A stretch of DNA of 34,192 bases. Source: a virus. The position numbers and the translations under genes were made by a program. Shown piece after piece: positions 26,418-34,192 of the stretch (position 1 is its first letter; every line of letters begins with the position of its first letter). Location of the stretch: the IMG/VR virus record IMGVR_UViG_3300026459_000031, positions 1-34,192 of that record, one strand, 5' to 3'. Below the pieces are notes generated by a model. That model saw only the letters and a list, made by a program, of their open reading frames with translations. It ran no database searches and was not told where the DNA came from.

Positions 26418-29400
26418 ATGACAACAAGAATCAAATTACGACGAGACACTGCCGCAAATTGGACAGCAGCGAATCCAATACTATCTCTCGGTGAACCGGG
26501 TTATGATACTACCAATAATAAACTCAAGATTGGTGACGGAACTAGTACCTGGACGCAACTAGACTATCTAACTGATGCGACTTTAGGAGGAGATGTCGGA
26601 ATAGTAGCAGGAAACATACTTCCTTCTGTTGATAATACTTACGACCTAGGTAGTCCTGATAAACAATGGCGTCACGTATATACAGCAGGCGGCAGTATCT
26701 ACTTAGACAATATTAAACTTACCAACAATGCTGGTAAACTTGAAGTAACAAAAGTTATCAATCCTGGCGAAGAAAACGAAGAACCAGATCCAGAAGACAG
26801 CAACGCCGGTGATTCTGTTACATCAAAATTAACCAACGGTGAACACGAATTTAAATTAGAAGACGACGGTACACTAAGTTTAGACGGTGATCCTTTCACA
26901 GGAGGTGGCGGTGCCAGCACAGGACAGTGGGCATTCAATGGTGACACAGCCTACAACAGCACAGGCAATGGTCTATACATACAGCCTGGACAAGGCAATG
27001 CTGATGGCAGCATTTATATACCAACTACTGAAGAAGGCGGCGATCTAACTATTAGCAACAACAGTGGCGGCACTGGTGCTGTTACTGTATCGACTAATAA
27101 CAAGACTTGGGTATTTGACGCTAACGGTAATTTATCATTACCCGCAGGTGGTGATATTCTAGATTCTTCAGGCATATCAGTATTAGGCGGCGGTGGCGGT
27201 GGTAGTAGTGGCAGTGGCATCGTAGAACGTACAGTATCGTTTCCTCTAGGTCAATCAGGTGATACTAGAGGTACAATCGCTCTAACACCAGAAGGCGAAA
27301 CCTACATCTGTACAGCAGACTGGGAAAACTCTGCTACAGGACTACAGGGAACTTTTACTAGTGTAACTGTGGAACTATACGATATATCACAGAGCGGTGG
27401 AATTTTTAATAGTGCTGTGCTATCAATAGAAAATAGCCCAGAAATTTATAACATTATCAGATACGGCAGTTGGACTGAAGGACAGTTCACTATTGATGCT
27501 GGCGCAACCTGGGGCGGTGCTAAGAACGTAACTTCTACCAGTTTCAACGATCCGGCTGGTCTAATGTATATATCGTGGTTGGTTGGCCCTGGAGACCCTC
27601 AAGAGATTCCATTAGGTACCAGCATAACCGTTGTGTATAATGGCGGAGGAACACAACTGCCAATCTGGAAGCGTTTAGTAGATCTAACCACTGAAGATGG
27701 CGATTATGGTGCTATCAGTTGGCGCAATCCTGGTGACCTAACCATTGAAACACTACGTCCTCAGGGCTATACAGGAGACTGCGATCTTAACTTATATGCC
27801 GCAGACGATGTGTTTATTACTGCCAACGGTGACGAAGTAAGTATTCAAGCAAACACTAATGTTGTTATTGAGAGTGACGACGGCAATCACGCTTGGACAT
27901 TTGCTCAAGACGGTAGCCTAAAACTTCCTAGTCTAAATAATACAGGTTATCAAAACGGTTACGGTCTGAACGGTCCTACGCTAAGACTAGGCGGAGAAAA
28001 CGATCCTACTGAACAGATCATCATCACAGGTCCAGTGCCAGACAGCAATAATGCCAACGCACAGCGTCTTGTTATCCAGGGACAGCGTGGTTATGGTACT
28101 TGGCAACAACCTAACGCAGGCGAAGGCGGCGATGTTTATATCTGGGGTGGTACAGGCGGAGAAGGCACATTTAGCGGGCAAGACATTGGTGGATCAGGTG
28201 GTGACATCAAGATACGTGGTGGACAGGGTCAGAACAACCAAGGTGGTTATGTAAAGATTGAAGGCGGTAGTGCTCAAGATTGGAACGGTGGTTCAAACAC
28301 TGGCGGCTACATAGAAATCTCAGCAGGTGATGCTCTTGGTGGCAACGGTAACGGTGCTGATGTAAACATCCGTGGCGGTCGTGGAGTGGGCACTGGCAAC
28401 AACGGTAATGTCAACATACGCACAGGAATCACCTCACAGCACGAATGGGTGTTTGACAACGGTGGTAATCTAAGTCTACCAACCAATGGCGGAATTGATT
28501 TTAATTACGGTTATATAGATCAAGATACAACTATTGATAATAACGCCCTGCGTTTAAGTGGCGGCGTAGACGTTGGTATCTATACCAACGAAGATGCTAA
28601 ACGTTGGTTATTCAAAACAGATGGTAAACTAGAATTACCTGTAGGCGGAGACATCGTAGACAGCAGTGGTAACTCAGTGTTAAGTGCTGGAGCAGACACT
28701 AACGTCTGGGTACAGACATTTGCTTCAGATACTGTAGGTGATAATGTTACTGCGGCTACCAGCGTAGAGTATGATCCAGACGGCAACGTCATAGCACTAT
28801 TCAGTCACGACGATACCAACAATACTGAAAGATACATCAGTGTGGCCAAGTTTGACACCAGTGGCGGTAAACTATGGCAACAGAGATTTGCTGCTGGACA
28901 ATATTCAGATGGTTGGGGATTGGCCGCAGACAGCACCGCGATATATGTAGCAGGAGAACTAGACGGCACAGGAAGCCCTGCGGCCTATCAAGTCAGTTCA
29001 CTGATGAAGTTAAACACTGCCAACGGTAATGTTATATGGATGAAGAGTTTTGACTTTGGTGAACAGAGTTACAGCCAAGTTGTAGATGTGGCCAGCGACG
29101 GCAATCCTGTCATGGTTGGACATGCCTACAGTGGTGGGCAAGCATTCCTTACCACTACCAAACTTGATAAAGATACTGGTAATATAATCTGGAGCAGAAA
29201 ACTAGACGGACAAAACGGCGAATATAGTTATGGTATGGCCGTAGGACCTGCGGGTGAAATCGTAGTCATAGGTTACATGGACAATGTAGGCATACTAAAC
29301 ACAGCCGCTACACTATATTCAGATCCTGCGAGCAACGCCAACTGGACAAATAATACTGGTGGTTTTGCTGGAGGACTGACTTTTGCTGTTGAATTTACAG

Positions 29401-30947
29401 CTGGCGTTCCTAACTTTACCAGCGTGGTTGATCCTGTTGGTGGCAGAAGTGTTGACGACGTGCTTGGAACGCTCAGCGGCACAGGGTTTGGTGGTACTAG
29501 TCCCGCAGACGACATGATCCTCAAAGTAGGCACAGTAACAGCAGGTGACTCTTACGACAAGATGTTGGTAGTCAAGTACGACAGCGCAGGTAGCATACAG
29601 TGGCAAAAAGCCATACAGTATGACGCAGGTTTTGACTGTTCAGGAGCAGATGCTGACATAGACGCGGATGGTAATATCTACATCTGTGGTCAATATTGGA
29701 AATCAGACGGTGCTAGCGGAACTACTACTGCTATGAGTCTGCTAAAGATGGACGGCAATGGTACGAAACAATGGAGCCGTAGAACCATAGGTGACTGCCA
29801 AGATATTGCTACCAGTGTGGTAGTAGGACCAGACAACTGTCTATATCTGTCAGGAGTAACTGGAAACGCAGGAGGCAGTGATTATACCTTTGTCATTGCC
29901 AAATTTACTCCATTAGGATCTGTTGTATGGCAACGTCTACTGGATAATACCACAACCTGGACATTTGGCAGCAATTGGTTTGGATCGGGCGGCGGCAGCA
30001 ACATTGCCGTTAAGAGCGGCTATGTGGCTGTTAGCGGTGGTTATGGCGATCCAGGACCTAATCCTGAGACTGCGTTTATTGCTCAAATCAGCAACGCAGG
30101 TTCGCTGTTCGCAGTAGGTGATTGGGACTTCAAAGGAGCCAGTTTCAGTGGCTTATTAGACAACACAGCGTCAGATCTCACAGTGACTGCCGCTGGCAAG
30201 ACTGACAGCGACAATGCTATCAACATTACTATCGCCTCACAGACTCCTGCTACAGATGCCACTAACTTCCTAGTGCCAACCAAGTATGTGCTCAGCACAC
30301 CTATTGGTGATTTGACAGTTCTCAACAACATATTGAGAGGCACAGGAGACAACAGTGGAGGCAGTGGGCTTTTCCTAGCACCAGGTCCCGACCTTAATGA
30401 TATGTACTTTAAAATCCGTGGGGGCGATAATCCAACACACCTACACTTTGACACAGGCAACAACGAGTACTATGATCAATACTGGGGCGATGACAACAAG
30501 TATCTAAAACTAGGTGCCAACGGTATAGTTACTATACAGGCATACACACCTATGCTAGGTGGCGAGACTTGGACATTCAGCACTGACAGGACCACTACTA
30601 TTCCTGGTGCTCTGATACAAGGTACTGTAGCGGCAACCTATACAAGTACACCTTTACCGCTGAACGTTAAATTCGCAACTAACAAATTAGCAGATGGTAG
30701 TTATACTCTAGCAGATGGCGTAGAAGGTCAGATCATGTATCTAGTTCCACAGACTGGGGTTACACCAGCAAACGTAAGTGTTGATGTGGCTAACTTTAGA
30801 ACAGGTGGTTTTGCCAGCACCAACGGACTATTATATCCATTCAGAATATTCAATGATGCTAATGCTAGTTACTATGACAGTCGTGCGTTCTGTACACTGA
30901 TATTCACAGACGGCGCATGGCAACAAAGCGGTGGATCTTGGGATTAA
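26418..30947 (+). CDS. Large tail fibre with Gly-rich region and embedded beta-propeller
   Basis: 1,509 aa. Residues 1-50 (TRIKLRRDTAANWTAANP, then LGEPGYDTTNNKLKIGDG) are the phage hyaluronidase-type fibre N-terminus. A repeated W-FD-NG-LSLP-GG module recurs at about 231-256, 493-503, 677-690 and 730-755. Residues 555-670 are a Gly-rich stack of GGD-I-GG strands. Residues about 760-1235 contain repeats ending in W-Q-R or W-K with AVGPAGEIVVIGY-like strands, like an SBBP/PQQ-type beta-propeller, interrupted at 955-1043. The rest is shaft and tip. It probably carries host recognition. A terminator follows at 30979-31011. Confidence 0.9.
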   Translation: MTTRIKLRRDTAANWTAANPILSLGEPGYDTTNNKLKIGDGTSTWTQLDYLTDATLGGDVGIVAGNILPSVDNTYDLGSPDKQWRHVYTAGGSIYLDNIKLTNNAGKLEVTKVINPGEENEEPDPEDSNAGDSVTSKLTNGEHEFKLEDDGTLSLDGDPFTGGGGASTGQWAFNGDTAYNSTGNGLYIQPGQGNADGSIYIPTTEEGGDLTISNNSGGTGAVTVSTNNKTWVFDANGNLSLPAGGDILDSSGISVLGGGGGGSSGSGIVERTVSFPLGQSGDTRGTIALTPEGETYICTADWENSATGLQGTFTSVTVELYDISQSGGIFNSAVLSIENSPEIYNIIRYGSWTEGQFTIDAGATWGGAKNVTSTSFNDPAGLMYISWLVGPGDPQEIPLGTSITVVYNGGGTQLPIWKRLVDLTTEDGDYGAISWRNPGDLTIETLRPQGYTGDCDLNLYAADDVFITANGDEVSIQANTNVVIESDDGNHAWTFAQDGSLKLPSLNNTGYQNGYGLNGPTLRLGGENDPTEQIIITGPVPDSNNANAQRLVIQGQRGYGTWQQPNAGEGGDVYIWGGTGGEGTFSGQDIGGSGGDIKIRGGQGQNNQGGYVKIEGGSAQDWNGGSNTGGYIEISAGDALGGNGNGADVNIRGGRGVGTGNNGNVNIRTGITSQHEWVFDNGGNLSLPTNGGIDFNYGYIDQDTTIDNNALRLSGGVDVGIYTNEDAKRWLFKTDGKLELPVGGDIVDSSGNSVLSAGADTNVWVQTFASDTVGDNVTAATSVEYDPDGNVIALFSHDDTNNTERYISVAKFDTSGGKLWQQRFAAGQYSDGWGLAADSTAIYVAGELDGTGSPAAYQVSSLMKLNTANGNVIWMKSFDFGEQSYSQVVDVASDGNPVMVGHAYSGGQAFLTTTKLDKDTGNIIWSRKLDGQNGEYSYGMAVGPAGEIVVIGYMDNVGILNTAATLYSDPASNANWTNNTGGFAGGLTFAVEFTAGVPNFTSVVDPVGGRSVDDVLGTLSGTGFGGTSPADDMILKVGTVTAGDSYDKMLVVKYDSAGSIQWQKAIQYDAGFDCSGADADIDADGNIYICGQYWKSDGASGTTTAMSLLKMDGNGTKQWSRRTIGDCQDIATSVVVGPDNCLYLSGVTGNAGGSDYTFVIAKFTPLGSVVWQRLLDNTTTWTFGSNWFGSGGGSNIAVKSGYVAVSGGYGDPGPNPETAFIAQISNAGSLFAVGDWDFKGASFSGLLDNTASDLTVTAAGKTDSDNAINITIASQTPATDATNFLVPTKYVLSTPIGDLTVLNNILRGTGDNSGGSGLFLAPGPDLNDMYFKIRGGDNPTHLHFDTGNNEYYDQYWGDDNKYLKLGANGIVTIQAYTPMLGGETWTFSTDRTTTIPGALIQGTVAATYTSTPLPLNVKFATNKLADGSYTLADGVEGQIMYLVPQTGVTPANVSVDVANFRTGGFASTNGLLYPFRIFNDANASYYDSRAFCTLIFTDGAWQQSGGSWD

Positions 30948-31537
30948 CGAATACCCTGTTCTTTAAGTGTTAAACAAGTATCGCACCTTCCACAGGGTGC
31001 GATATTTTTTTCACTGTACTGTGGACGACGGCATGACCAAAACTTATCGCGCAATGACTCTGGTAGCATGTCGTAGATTTCACGCTTGGTCATGTTCATC
31101 ACAGGGTAGATCTTTTCAGCAGGTGTAAATGCCTGTAGTATTTTATTACCGCGGATACGTCGTTCTTCTAGGCGTTGGTTAGCATCGTTGGCCTGCATAC
31201 CCATAGCAACTTTCACAATGTTGGGATTAACACTACAAACGTAGCCAGCAAAGAAGTTCATGCTGTCTGTGTCAAACATAAATTTATCGCCAAAGGGAAG
31301 TGTGCCTATCTCGCTTTCGCTGTAGGCAAACTTAAAACCTAACGTCTTTAGTTCTTTTGTAGCGATGTCCACAGCAATCTGCTCAGCTCGCCAACGATTT
31401 TCTGCGTTCTTGTTATGAACATGATGTACGTGTACAGCATAGTTTTTGTACTCATCTTCAGTTAACAGTTTATAGACCATGCCCAGGCTGTCTAAACCGC
31501 CTGAGTACATGGCTAGTATTGTTGGTTTCTGTTCCAT
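30944..31537 (-). CDS. QueC-like PP-loop enzyme
   Basis: 197 aa. The PP-loop SGGLDS (12-17) binds ATP, and four Cys near the end (169, 182, 185, 188; CGRCDTC) fit the zinc site of QueC, 7-cyano-7-deazaguanine synthase. QueC makes preQ0 from CDG for queuosine tRNA or for 7-deazaguanine DNA modification in some phages. No QueD, QueE or DNA-insertion gene is in this window. A different PP-loop family member cannot be excluded. The start overlaps the upstream gene by 25 bases. Confidence 0.75.
   Translation of the reverse strand: MEQKPTILAMYSGGLDSLGMVYKLLTEDEYKNYAVHVHHVHNKNAENRWRAEQIAVDIATKELKTLGFKFAYSESEIGTLPFGDKFMFDTDSMNFFAGYVCSVNPNIVKVAMGMQANDANQRLEERRIRGNKILQAFTPAEKIYPVMNMTKREIYDMLPESLRDKFWSCRRPQYSEKNIAPCGRCDTCLTLKEQGIR
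30979..31011 (+). terminator. Rho-independent terminator of the fibre gene, inside antisense QueC-like gene
   Basis: TATCGCACC, 8-base loop, GGTGCGATA (perfect 9 bp), then seven T. It lies 31 bases beyond the fibre stop, within the 3' coding part of the leftward gene, where the same bases encode its Cys motif. Confidence 0.88.
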
Positions 31538-31974
31538 ATGTAAAATGTATAAACTTCGTTGATAGGATGTTCTAGTGGCTGTGGAGTTAATTCATCAGCA
31601 TGAGGGAAATACACAGCATACTTAGTAGGCCAGTTAGGATTTAGAAAAGCACGAGCTACAAATCTGTCGCAGTGTGGCAGTACTACCTTTAAAAGATCTT
31701 TACAGAACTGTTCACCAAATGCCAGTCCGCCATCTATTATTACTGTATCCCAATGTTCATCTAGCGTAAACCAATCCTGCTGGCGTAGCTTTGGATTGTC
31801 GTACAACGGATGTAGATCCCAGGCTTCTGTACACAATGGTAACAGTAGTTGGGTACTGCCTAACAGTAACACACGCCCGGTACAATACTGTTCAAAAACT
31901 TTATAATCGTCTTCGTTAGGTGCGGCTGGCCATTTTAGGGCAGTCCAATACGAATTATCTGCTGTTATTTCCAT
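31513..31974 (-). CDS. Small SAM-methyltransferase-like protein
   Basis: 153 aa. GRVLLLGSTQLLLPLCTEAW is like the first SAM-binding strand and loop, WDLHPLYDNPKLRQQDWFTL gives the second and third strands, and WDTVIIDGGLAFGEQFCKDL the fourth, as in truncated Rossmann methyltransferases. The classic G-G-G spacing is poor, so catalysis is doubtful. It has a perfect TATAAATA late box five bases before the ATG and no ribosome site. Cotranscribed with the QueC-like gene. Confidence 0.55.
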   Translation of the reverse strand: MEITADNSYWTALKWPAAPNEDDYKVFEQYCTGRVLLLGSTQLLLPLCTEAWDLHPLYDNPKLRQQDWFTLDEHWDTVIIDGGLAFGEQFCKDLLKVVLPHCDRFVARAFLNPNWPTKYAVYFPHADELTPQPLEHPINEVYTFYIWNRNQQY

Positions 31975-31979
31975 CAGGG

Positions 31980-31987
31980 TATTTATA
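31980..31987 (-). promoter_or_regulatory. T4-late-type promoter box TATAAATA
   Basis: Exact match to the T4-like late consensus, five bases before the ATG at 31974. Its TAAATA is one arm of an inverted repeat with the rightward box at 31989-31996. Confidence 0.65.
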
Positions 31988-31988
31988 G

Positions 31989-31996
31989 AGTAAATA
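31989..31996 (+). promoter_or_regulatory. T4-late-type promoter box AGTAAATA
   Basis: Four bases (TAGG) before the ATG at 32001, back to back with the leftward box at 31980-31987. Confidence 0.5.
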
Positions 31997-32000
31997 TAGG

Positions 32001-32705
32001 ATGATAATATTTTTAATTACACTGCTGATGACACATATGACTATAGTGTCTGTTACACTTTATCTACATCGCAGTCAAGCACATCGTTCAGTAATATTTC
32101 ACCCAGCAGTGGCTCATTTTATGCGTTTTTGGTTATGGCTTACCACTGGAATGAATACTCGAGAATGGGTAGCGGTTCACAGAAAACACCATCAGGCTAC
32201 TGATACAGCCGCAGATCCTCACAGTCCAAAGCAATATGGAATTTGGCGTGTATTATTTGGTGGTGCTTTTTTATACGTCAAAGCAAAACAAGATCCAGCA
32301 ATCATGAAAATGGGAATGGGCACACCTGATGATTGGATCGAACGTAACATTTATACTCCCCATCCGTTCGGAGGGATTCTCTTAATGCTGGTCATAGACC
32401 TACTGTTCTTTGGCCCGGTCGGATTGTTAGTATGGGGAGTACAAATGTTATGGATTCCGTTTTGGGCTGCGGGTGTAGTCAACGGTCTAGCACACTGGTG
32501 GGGGTATCGTAATGGACAAACGAAAGATTATAGTCGTAATATTAGCCCTTGGGGTGTTATTATTGGTGGCGAAGAGCTTCATAACAACCACCACTTGGAT
32601 CCAGCGAGTCCCAAGCTCAGCAAGAATTGGTGGGAATTTGATATAGGGTGGCTTTATATACGCATATTACAAGCACTCAGATTAGCAAAAATTAAAACTA
32701 GTTAA
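32001..32705 (+). CDS. Fatty acid desaturase (acyl-CoA/acyl-lipid delta-9 type)
   Basis: 234 aa membrane enzyme with the three His boxes of the family: HRSQAH (23-28), HRKHH (60-64) and HNNHH (194-198), plus a further His in LAHWWGYRNG. These bind the di-iron centre. Hydrophobic spans lie at about 1-20, 36-52, 122-140 and 143-160. It introduces a double bond into fatty acyl chains, using O2 and reductant, and so would alter host membrane fluidity. At 234 aa it is short but complete. It starts four bases after a late-type box. Confidence 0.93.
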   Translation: MIIFLITLLMTHMTIVSVTLYLHRSQAHRSVIFHPAVAHFMRFWLWLTTGMNTREWVAVHRKHHQATDTAADPHSPKQYGIWRVLFGGAFLYVKAKQDPAIMKMGMGTPDDWIERNIYTPHPFGGILLMLVIDLLFFGPVGLLVWGVQMLWIPFWAAGVVNGLAHWWGYRNGQTKDYSRNISPWGVIIGGEELHNNHHLDPASPKLSKNWWEFDIGWLYIRILQALRLAKIKTS

Positions 32706-32708
32706 GAC

Positions 32709-32716
32709 GGTAAATA
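32709..32716 (+). promoter_or_regulatory. T4-late-type promoter box GGTAAATA
   Basis: Seven bases before the ATG at 32724. Confidence 0.5.
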
Positions 32717-32723
32717 TTAAACT

Positions 32724-33020
32724 ATGAGAGCAACTGAAATCATCCGAGGCTTGCTAGATCTAATCGACAGTATCGAAGCGGGCGAACAACAGCAACAAGA
32801 CGTTGATGCTGAAGTGACCATCACTGCGCCTGATGGCGATATCAATAGATTCAAACATATTGTAGATCTCGTATCTACCCAACCGTATTCTACAGCACCA
32901 GATCCAAAAGTCTTGCCTATCGATGCGGTTACCACAGATGCGGGCGGTGGAGTAAACGGACCAAAACATCCTAGAGATCTTAGAGGAAACAGTTTTCCGA
33001 TATACCCAGAGGAGCGATAA
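32724..33020 (+). CDS. Probable virion-associated phage protein
   Basis: 98 aa, MRATEIIRGLLDLIDSIEAG at the start, a helix followed by a Gln/Asp stretch, then DGDINRFKHIVDLVSTQPYS and a Pro/Gly-rich end. T4-like marine phages often have a protein with this N-terminus next to virion genes; role unknown. It has a late-type box at 32709-32716. The last base overlaps the next ATG (TAATG). Confidence 0.65.
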   Translation: MRATEIIRGLLDLIDSIEAGEQQQQDVDAEVTITAPDGDINRFKHIVDLVSTQPYSTAPDPKVLPIDAVTTDAGGGVNGPKHPRDLRGNSFPIYPEER

Positions 33021-33256
33021 TGTCACTTAACGGTATTTCAACATTGACCTACAAGCGCCAAAGACAAGACGCCAAACTAGAGTTAGCAGGCAATGATAGA
33101 GCAGCGCAGAATGCGATAGAACCAGGACGCTATGCTGATACCAGTGCCGACGCTACACAGTTACCAACACGCTACGCAACAGGCGACAACGACACCAACA
33201 ACGTAGTAGACAATCCTAACGTAGGTGGATTGATCGTTGGTAGACCTTGGGCCTAA
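33020..33256 (+). CDS. Small probable virion protein
   Basis: 78 aa, MSLNGISTLTYKRQRQDAKL at the start, then EPGRYADTSADATQLPTRYA and a Gly-rich end (VGGLIVGRPWA). Polar, low-complexity and cysteine-free, as expected of a small structural protein. It follows GAGGAGCGATA in the end of the previous gene and precedes the large structural gene by three bases. Family not recognised. Confidence 0.65.
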   Translation: MSLNGISTLTYKRQRQDAKLELAGNDRAAQNAIEPGRYADTSADATQLPTRYATGDNDTNNVVDNPNVGGLIVGRPWA

Positions 33257-33259
33257 TAG

Positions 33260-34192
33260 ATGCCAGTCCTATTACCAAACAGCACCAACTATCAGCATCC
33301 TTGGGAACCTAACCTAAGCGATCTACATCATGTCATGGAGTATAATGCTCTAGGGCAACCTGTACTTCGTACCACTCTCAAAGTAGGACAGTCGGATGCG
33401 TTTGGTCGCATACGTATGAGTAGTCCTTTTACTCTAGGTGACTACAAACATTTATACGGATTAGATCCTAACTTTATAGACTACACAGTTAACGGTGGCA
33501 CAGTAGCCTTTCAATCAAACAAAGCCTGTGCTAGACTGACAACTAGCAACAATTCTAGCAGTCGTGTTGTTCACCAAACTAAATTCTATCATCACTACAT
33601 GCCAGGTAAGAGCCAACAGATACTTACAAGTTTCTGCTACTATGCGGCCACAGCCAATGTTACAAAGCGCACAGGTTACTTTGATGATAACAACGGTATA
33701 TTTTTTGAACAAGCAGGTGACGGCACACTCAGTTGGGTTATAAGAACATATACATCGGGTGCTCCTGTAGAAAATCGTGTCACACAGGCAAACTGGAACA
33801 TCGATCCCTGTAATGGACAAGGCGGCAGTTTGTTTAATCTAGACATTACTAAGACACAGTTGAGCTTTATAGAGTTCCAATGGTTGGGCGTAGGTGCTGT
33901 TACTGTAGGATTTGTACACAATGGTGCTTTCATTCCTTGTCATATGTTCTACCACTCAAACAACCTGACCACAGTTTATATGAGCACACCAAACTTGCCT
34001 GTACGCTGTGAGATCGTAAACACAGGAACAACAACAGGTGCTTACTTTGATCAGATCTGCTCTACCGTAGTATCTGAAGGCGGCTACGTAGAAGCAGGAC
34101 AAGACTGGTCTGTGATCAGCCCCAGCCTAAGAACCATAGCCTCTGGTGCGACATTGACTATAATGGCCATAAGATTAAAGACAGCATTTAGA
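33260..34192 (+). CDS. Large virion structural protein, cut by window end
   Basis: The frame opens at ATG 33260-33262 (MPVLLPNSTNYQHPWEPNLS) and stays open for 311 codons to the right edge. It is beta-rich with many Thr, Asn and Gly and few charges. SPFTLGDYKHLYGLDPNFID and WSVISPSLRTIASG resemble structural proteins of T4-like phages of unknown position. It is the third gene of the rightward virion cluster. The total length is unknown. Confidence 0.8.
   Translation, partial: MPVLLPNSTNYQHPWEPNLSDLHHVMEYNALGQPVLRTTLKVGQSDAFGRIRMSSPFTLGDYKHLYGLDPNFIDYTVNGGTVAFQSNKACARLTTSNNSSSRVVHQTKFYHHYMPGKSQQILTSFCYYAATANVTKRTGYFDDNNGIFFEQAGDGTLSWVIRTYTSGAPVENRVTQANWNIDPCNGQGGSLFNLDITKTQLSFIEFQWLGVGAVTVGFVHNGAFIPCHMFYHSNNLTTVYMSTPNLPVRCEIVNTGTTTGAYFDQICSTVVSEGGYVEAGQDWSVISPSLRTIASGATLTIMAIRLKTAFR

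Noticed and set aside
1-34192. CRISPR array, insertion sequence or integrase/attachment site
   Set aside because: No regularly spaced repeats of 23-40 bases, no transposase or integrase motif, and no target duplications were seen.

Overview
The window looks like part of the genome of a T4-like tailed phage (myovirus type). It carries an ATP-dependent DNA ligase, a Dam-type methylase, small HNH and GIY-YIG nucleases, a MoxR ATPase with a VWA partner, a single tRNA, late-promoter-like TAAATA boxes and, at the right end, a run of fibre and virion genes. Two features point to an alphaproteobacterial host, probably aquatic: a complete 5-aminolevulinate synthase (the C4 or Shemin route to heme, mainly alphaproteobacterial) and a small protein with a GcrA-like zinc motif. 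No host gene is present and the host is an inference. Annotation rests on motif recognition only; no database search was run.

Layout. Bases 1-14,665 are one dense leftward block of about 33 mostly very small genes. Almost every gene or two- to three-gene unit has its own sigma70-type promoter (TTGACA, 17 bp, TATAAT) followed by a leader ending in AGGAGCG. Counting four more upstream of leftward genes at 19-22 kb, I located 27 such promoters; 25 have a spacer of exactly 17 bp. Packing is so tight that many -35 boxes lie in the last codons of the upstream gene, and in seven cases its TGA stop is part of TTGAC. The recognisable products here are a Zn-peptidase/VWA protein, a MoxR ATPase, a methyltransferase-like protein, an HTH protein, an AAA+ ATPase, a GIY-YIG-like protein and a tRNA with anticodon CAT. 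Several terminators share a GNRA-type hairpin.

Bases 14,666-14,974 are a strand-switch region with short iterated repeats. Bases 14,975-17,291 run rightward: three tiny overlapping genes, a secreted basic protein, a lipoprotein, two small proteins and an AlgH/YqgE homologue. Bases 17,288-22,334 run leftward with sigma70 promoters: the DNA ligase operon, a GIY-YIG/T5orf172-like protein, a 368-aa protein of uncertain family, Dam methylase and HNH nuclease. Bases 22,429-24,637 are an overlapping rightward cluster of sugar epimerase/SDR, ClpP and an SGNH-like protein, convergent with leftward 5-aminolevulinate synthase (24,634-25,812). From 25,860 on lie virion genes: a small conserved protein, a short fibre-type protein, a 1,509-aa fibre with a Gly-rich region and an apparent beta-propeller, then leftward QueC-like and methyltransferase-like genes, a fatty-acid desaturase, and three structural genes, the last cut by the window end.

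Reading the whole, the leftward sigma70 block is probably the early, host-takeover region. The TAAATA-box genes are probably late. Auxiliary metabolic genes (ALA synthase, desaturase, QueC-like, SDR, ClpP, AlgH) are interspersed near the virion genes.
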